In this document: positions 62,589 to 64,000 of the stretch, in pieces
Layout: every line of letters starts with the position of its first letter
How positions within the stretch are numbered: position 1 is the stretch's first letter
NCBI GenBank assembly: GCA_049366695.1
Contig: JBMNCR010000066.1
Coordinates: 1-64,000 of the forward strand
Length of the DNA stretch: 64,000 nucleotides
DNA from: JBMNCR01 sp049366695
GTDB taxonomy: Bacteria > Bacillota > Clostridia > Eubacteriales > Alkalibacteraceae
Direction of reading: 5' to 3'
Program-made: the position numbers and the translations under genes
Notes under the pieces: generated by a model
The model's database searches: none
Told to the model about the DNA's origin: nothing
The model's input: the letters and a program-made list of their open reading frames with translations, nothing else

Positions 62589-63365
62589 ATGTATAATATT
62601 TTGAGTGTTGGTAAAAGTGGATTAAATGCAGTACAAAACAAGATGGATGCAATTTCAGATGATATAGCAAATACTAGTACTGTAGCATATAAGACCAAAA
62701 GAATGACCTTTCAAGAATTGTTAGTAAATAAAATAGAGGATACAGAAGTAATACTTTCAAAAAATACTGATAATCCTTCAATCAGTGCTGGATCAAAAAG
62801 TGTAGTAAGTAGCATAAATTTTAATCAAGGGATGCTGAGACCTTCGTCAGGAGAATTCCATTTAGCAATAGAAGGTGAAGGGTTCTTTGGCATAAGAGAT
62901 GAAAATGATAATCTTATGTTGACAAGAAATGGAGCGTTTCATATAAACGAAAATAGTACTATTACAAATGATAGTGGATTACCTGTTGATATTAATCAGG
63001 AAATACCCTTAGATGAATGGCCAAATGCAGATGTTTCTATATCGTCAGAAGGAGAAATTACTTATCAATTAGATGGGACTACTGTAAAACTTGGAGAAGT
63101 AATTTTATATACTCATGAGAATATTGATTCATTAAAATCTCTTGGAGAAGGACAATATGCACCTTCTTTAGATGTCCAATTATATAATTCGAATGATAAT
63201 CCTGAGATGATGGGAAAAGTCTATCAATACACTTTAGAAGCATCAAATGTAGATACAGTTCAAAGTATGGTAGAAATGATAGTAATGCAAAATGCATATA
63301 GTGCAAATGCAAAAGCAATTCAAACAACAGATGATATAATGTCTATGATAAATAATATCAAATAG
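62589..63365 (+). CDS. flgG: Flagellar rod protein FlgG-like
   Basis: This 258-residue distal rod protein starts at the ATG at 62589 after GGTGAG. A GTG three codons earlier abuts the previous stop. It has MYNILSVGKSGLNAVQNKMD, DIANTSTVAYKTKRM, HLAIEGEGFFGI and the C-terminal LEASNVDTVQSMVEMIVMQN. It is the last gene of the basal-body operon. Confidence 0.87.
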   Translation: MYNILSVGKSGLNAVQNKMDAISDDIANTSTVAYKTKRMTFQELLVNKIEDTEVILSKNTDNPSISAGSKSVVSSINFNQGMLRPSSGEFHLAIEGEGFFGIRDENDNLMLTRNGAFHINENSTITNDSGLPVDINQEIPLDEWPNADVSISSEGEITYQLDGTTVKLGEVILYTHENIDSLKSLGEGQYAPSLDVQLYNSNDNPEMMGKVYQYTLEASNVDTVQSMVEMIVMQNAYSANAKAIQTTDDIMSMINNIK

Positions 63366-63492
63366 TAATATATTAGGCTCGATAGATTAATATTTACAAA
63401 TTCAATTATGTTCTGTTCATGTCATGATTTACTGTTATGTTTACGTTAACAGTAAGTTAAATGCACATAACAACTATTAAATACATAAAATC

Positions 63493-63535
63493 AACCTCCG
63501 ATTAAGTAGATAAATAACTTAATCGGAGGTTTTTA
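63493..63535 (+). terminator. Terminator whose stem holds the next ribosome site
   Basis: AACCTCCGATTAAGT (63493-63507) pairs perfectly with ACTTAATCGGAGGTT (63517-63531), followed by TTT. The 3' arm contains GGAGGT, 4-5 nt before the ATG at 63535. Transcription from upstream would end here or hide the ribosome site. A second hairpin (TTACTGTTA/TAACAGTAA, 63429-63455) lies upstream without a T tract. Confidence 0.75.
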
Positions 63536-64000
63536 TGTTACAAAATAATAAAAATACATTTAAAGATACATGTCATGATAGTCTTAAAAAACTTCAAAGA
63601 ATATTTAATCTAAAAAAGAAAAAAAACAATATTTTAGTAAATAAAAAAGGAATAGGTGAAATTAAAACGAGTATAAAATTTCAAATACTAATTATTTTTT
63701 TAGTATCTATCGGAATAGCATGTTTATTAATTAGTATTATTACTTATCGCCATTCTTCAAATGCTCTATTAAATAAGGTTCAACAAAACTTGAGTACAAT
63801 AGCATATCAATCAGCAACAAATATTTCGTATAAAATTGAAAATGAAAAGAAAAAAACAGAACTCTTAGCAGGTAATTATATTATTAATGATAATACAATA
63901 GATAATAATGAAAAACTGAAATTTCTTAAGTTACAGTCTGATAAGAATGATAGTATTGCGTTATGTGTTTTTGATAATGGACTTGAATATATTTCTTCAA
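63535..64000 (+). CDS. Methyl-accepting chemotaxis protein, truncated by the window end
   Basis: The first 155 residues are visible. A basic cytoplasmic start, a membrane helix (ILIIFLVSIGIACLLISIIT) and the beginning of an extracellular Cache-type sensor domain (NKVQQNLSTIAYQSATNISY) can be seen. The signalling domain lies beyond the window, so the identification rests on the N-terminal layout and chemotaxis context. A PAS or histidine kinase receptor cannot be excluded. GGAGGT is the ribosome site, inside a hairpin. Confidence 0.7.
   Translation, partial: MLQNNKNTFKDTCHDSLKKLQRIFNLKKKKNNILVNKKGIGEIKTSIKFQILIIFLVSIGIACLLISIITYRHSSNALLNKVQQNLSTIAYQSATNISYKIENEKKKTELLAGNYIINDNTIDNNEKLKFLKLQSDKNDSIALCVFDNGLEYISS

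Noticed and set aside
1..64000. CRISPR arrays, rRNA genes, intact insertion sequences
   Set aside because: No regularly spaced short repeats, rRNA signatures or complete transposase with inverted ends were seen.

Overview
The window is a strongly AT-rich, Gram-positive-type chromosome segment. The evidence is AGGAGG-like ribosome sites, frequent TTG starts, rho-independent terminators, FliY in place of a short FliN, CheC/CheD chemotaxis, FliW-CsrA control and a SigD-type sigma factor. It most resembles a motile anaerobe of the class Clostridia. Genus and species cannot be decided from the sequence alone.

Region 1 (1-21.4 kb) is general metabolism. A two-gene minus-strand operon (corrinoid protein, GntR regulator) is divergent from an AzgA-type purine permease. 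A complete riboflavin operon (ribD-ribE-ribB-ribA-ribH plus a HAD phosphatase) runs on the minus strand behind an FMN riboswitch. In it, ribB and ribA look like one RibBA enzyme split at a run of 11 A. Next come tRNA-Leu(CAA) with a tandemly copied 3' end, a GyrI-like protein, a DtxR/MntR-type regulator divergent from feoAB, an ECF sigma factor with a DUF4349 anti-sigma protein, a MerR regulator followed by a secreted FMN/FAD flavoprotein reductase with a MerR-type promoter, then ychF and glpP.

Region 2 (21.4-40.5 kb) holds an HD-GYP c-di-GMP phosphodiesterase on the minus strand and a long plus-strand series: cheW, cheD, cheB, cheR, cheA, cheC, cheY, cheW, fliM, fliY, flgM, flgN, flgK, flgL, fliW, csrA, flagellin, flaG, fliD, fliS, a FliT-like gene and a transposase-derived gene before a terminator. 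The flagellin leader has a SigD-type promoter, an 18-bp palindrome and a CsrA-type hairpin.

Region 3 (40.8-63.4 kb) is the basal-body, hook and export operon: flgB, flgC, fliE, fliF, fliG, fliH, fliI, fliJ, fliK, flgD, a TIGR02530-like gene, flgE, flbD, motA, motB, fliL, fliO, fliP, fliQ, fliR, flhB, flhA, flhF, flhG, a PilZ protein, the flagellar sigma factor, a SwrB-like protein, a small membrane protein and two FlgF/FlgG rod proteins. It ends in a strong hairpin whose 3' arm carries the ribosome site of a methyl-accepting chemotaxis protein cut off by the window end. Together these genes encode nearly a whole flagellum and its chemotaxis, with c-di-GMP input (HD-GYP, PilZ) and the FlgM/SigD and FliW/CsrA checkpoints.

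The most unusual observations are: (i) a DDE-transposase-like protein with a degraded active site placed as the last gene of the filament-cap operon; (ii) at least three genes of the flagellar operon (fliH, fliJ, the small membrane protein) whose best ribosome-site spacing and homology point to ATT or ATC start codons; (iii) the A11 run that splits RibBA. No CRISPR array, prophage or intact insertion sequence was seen.
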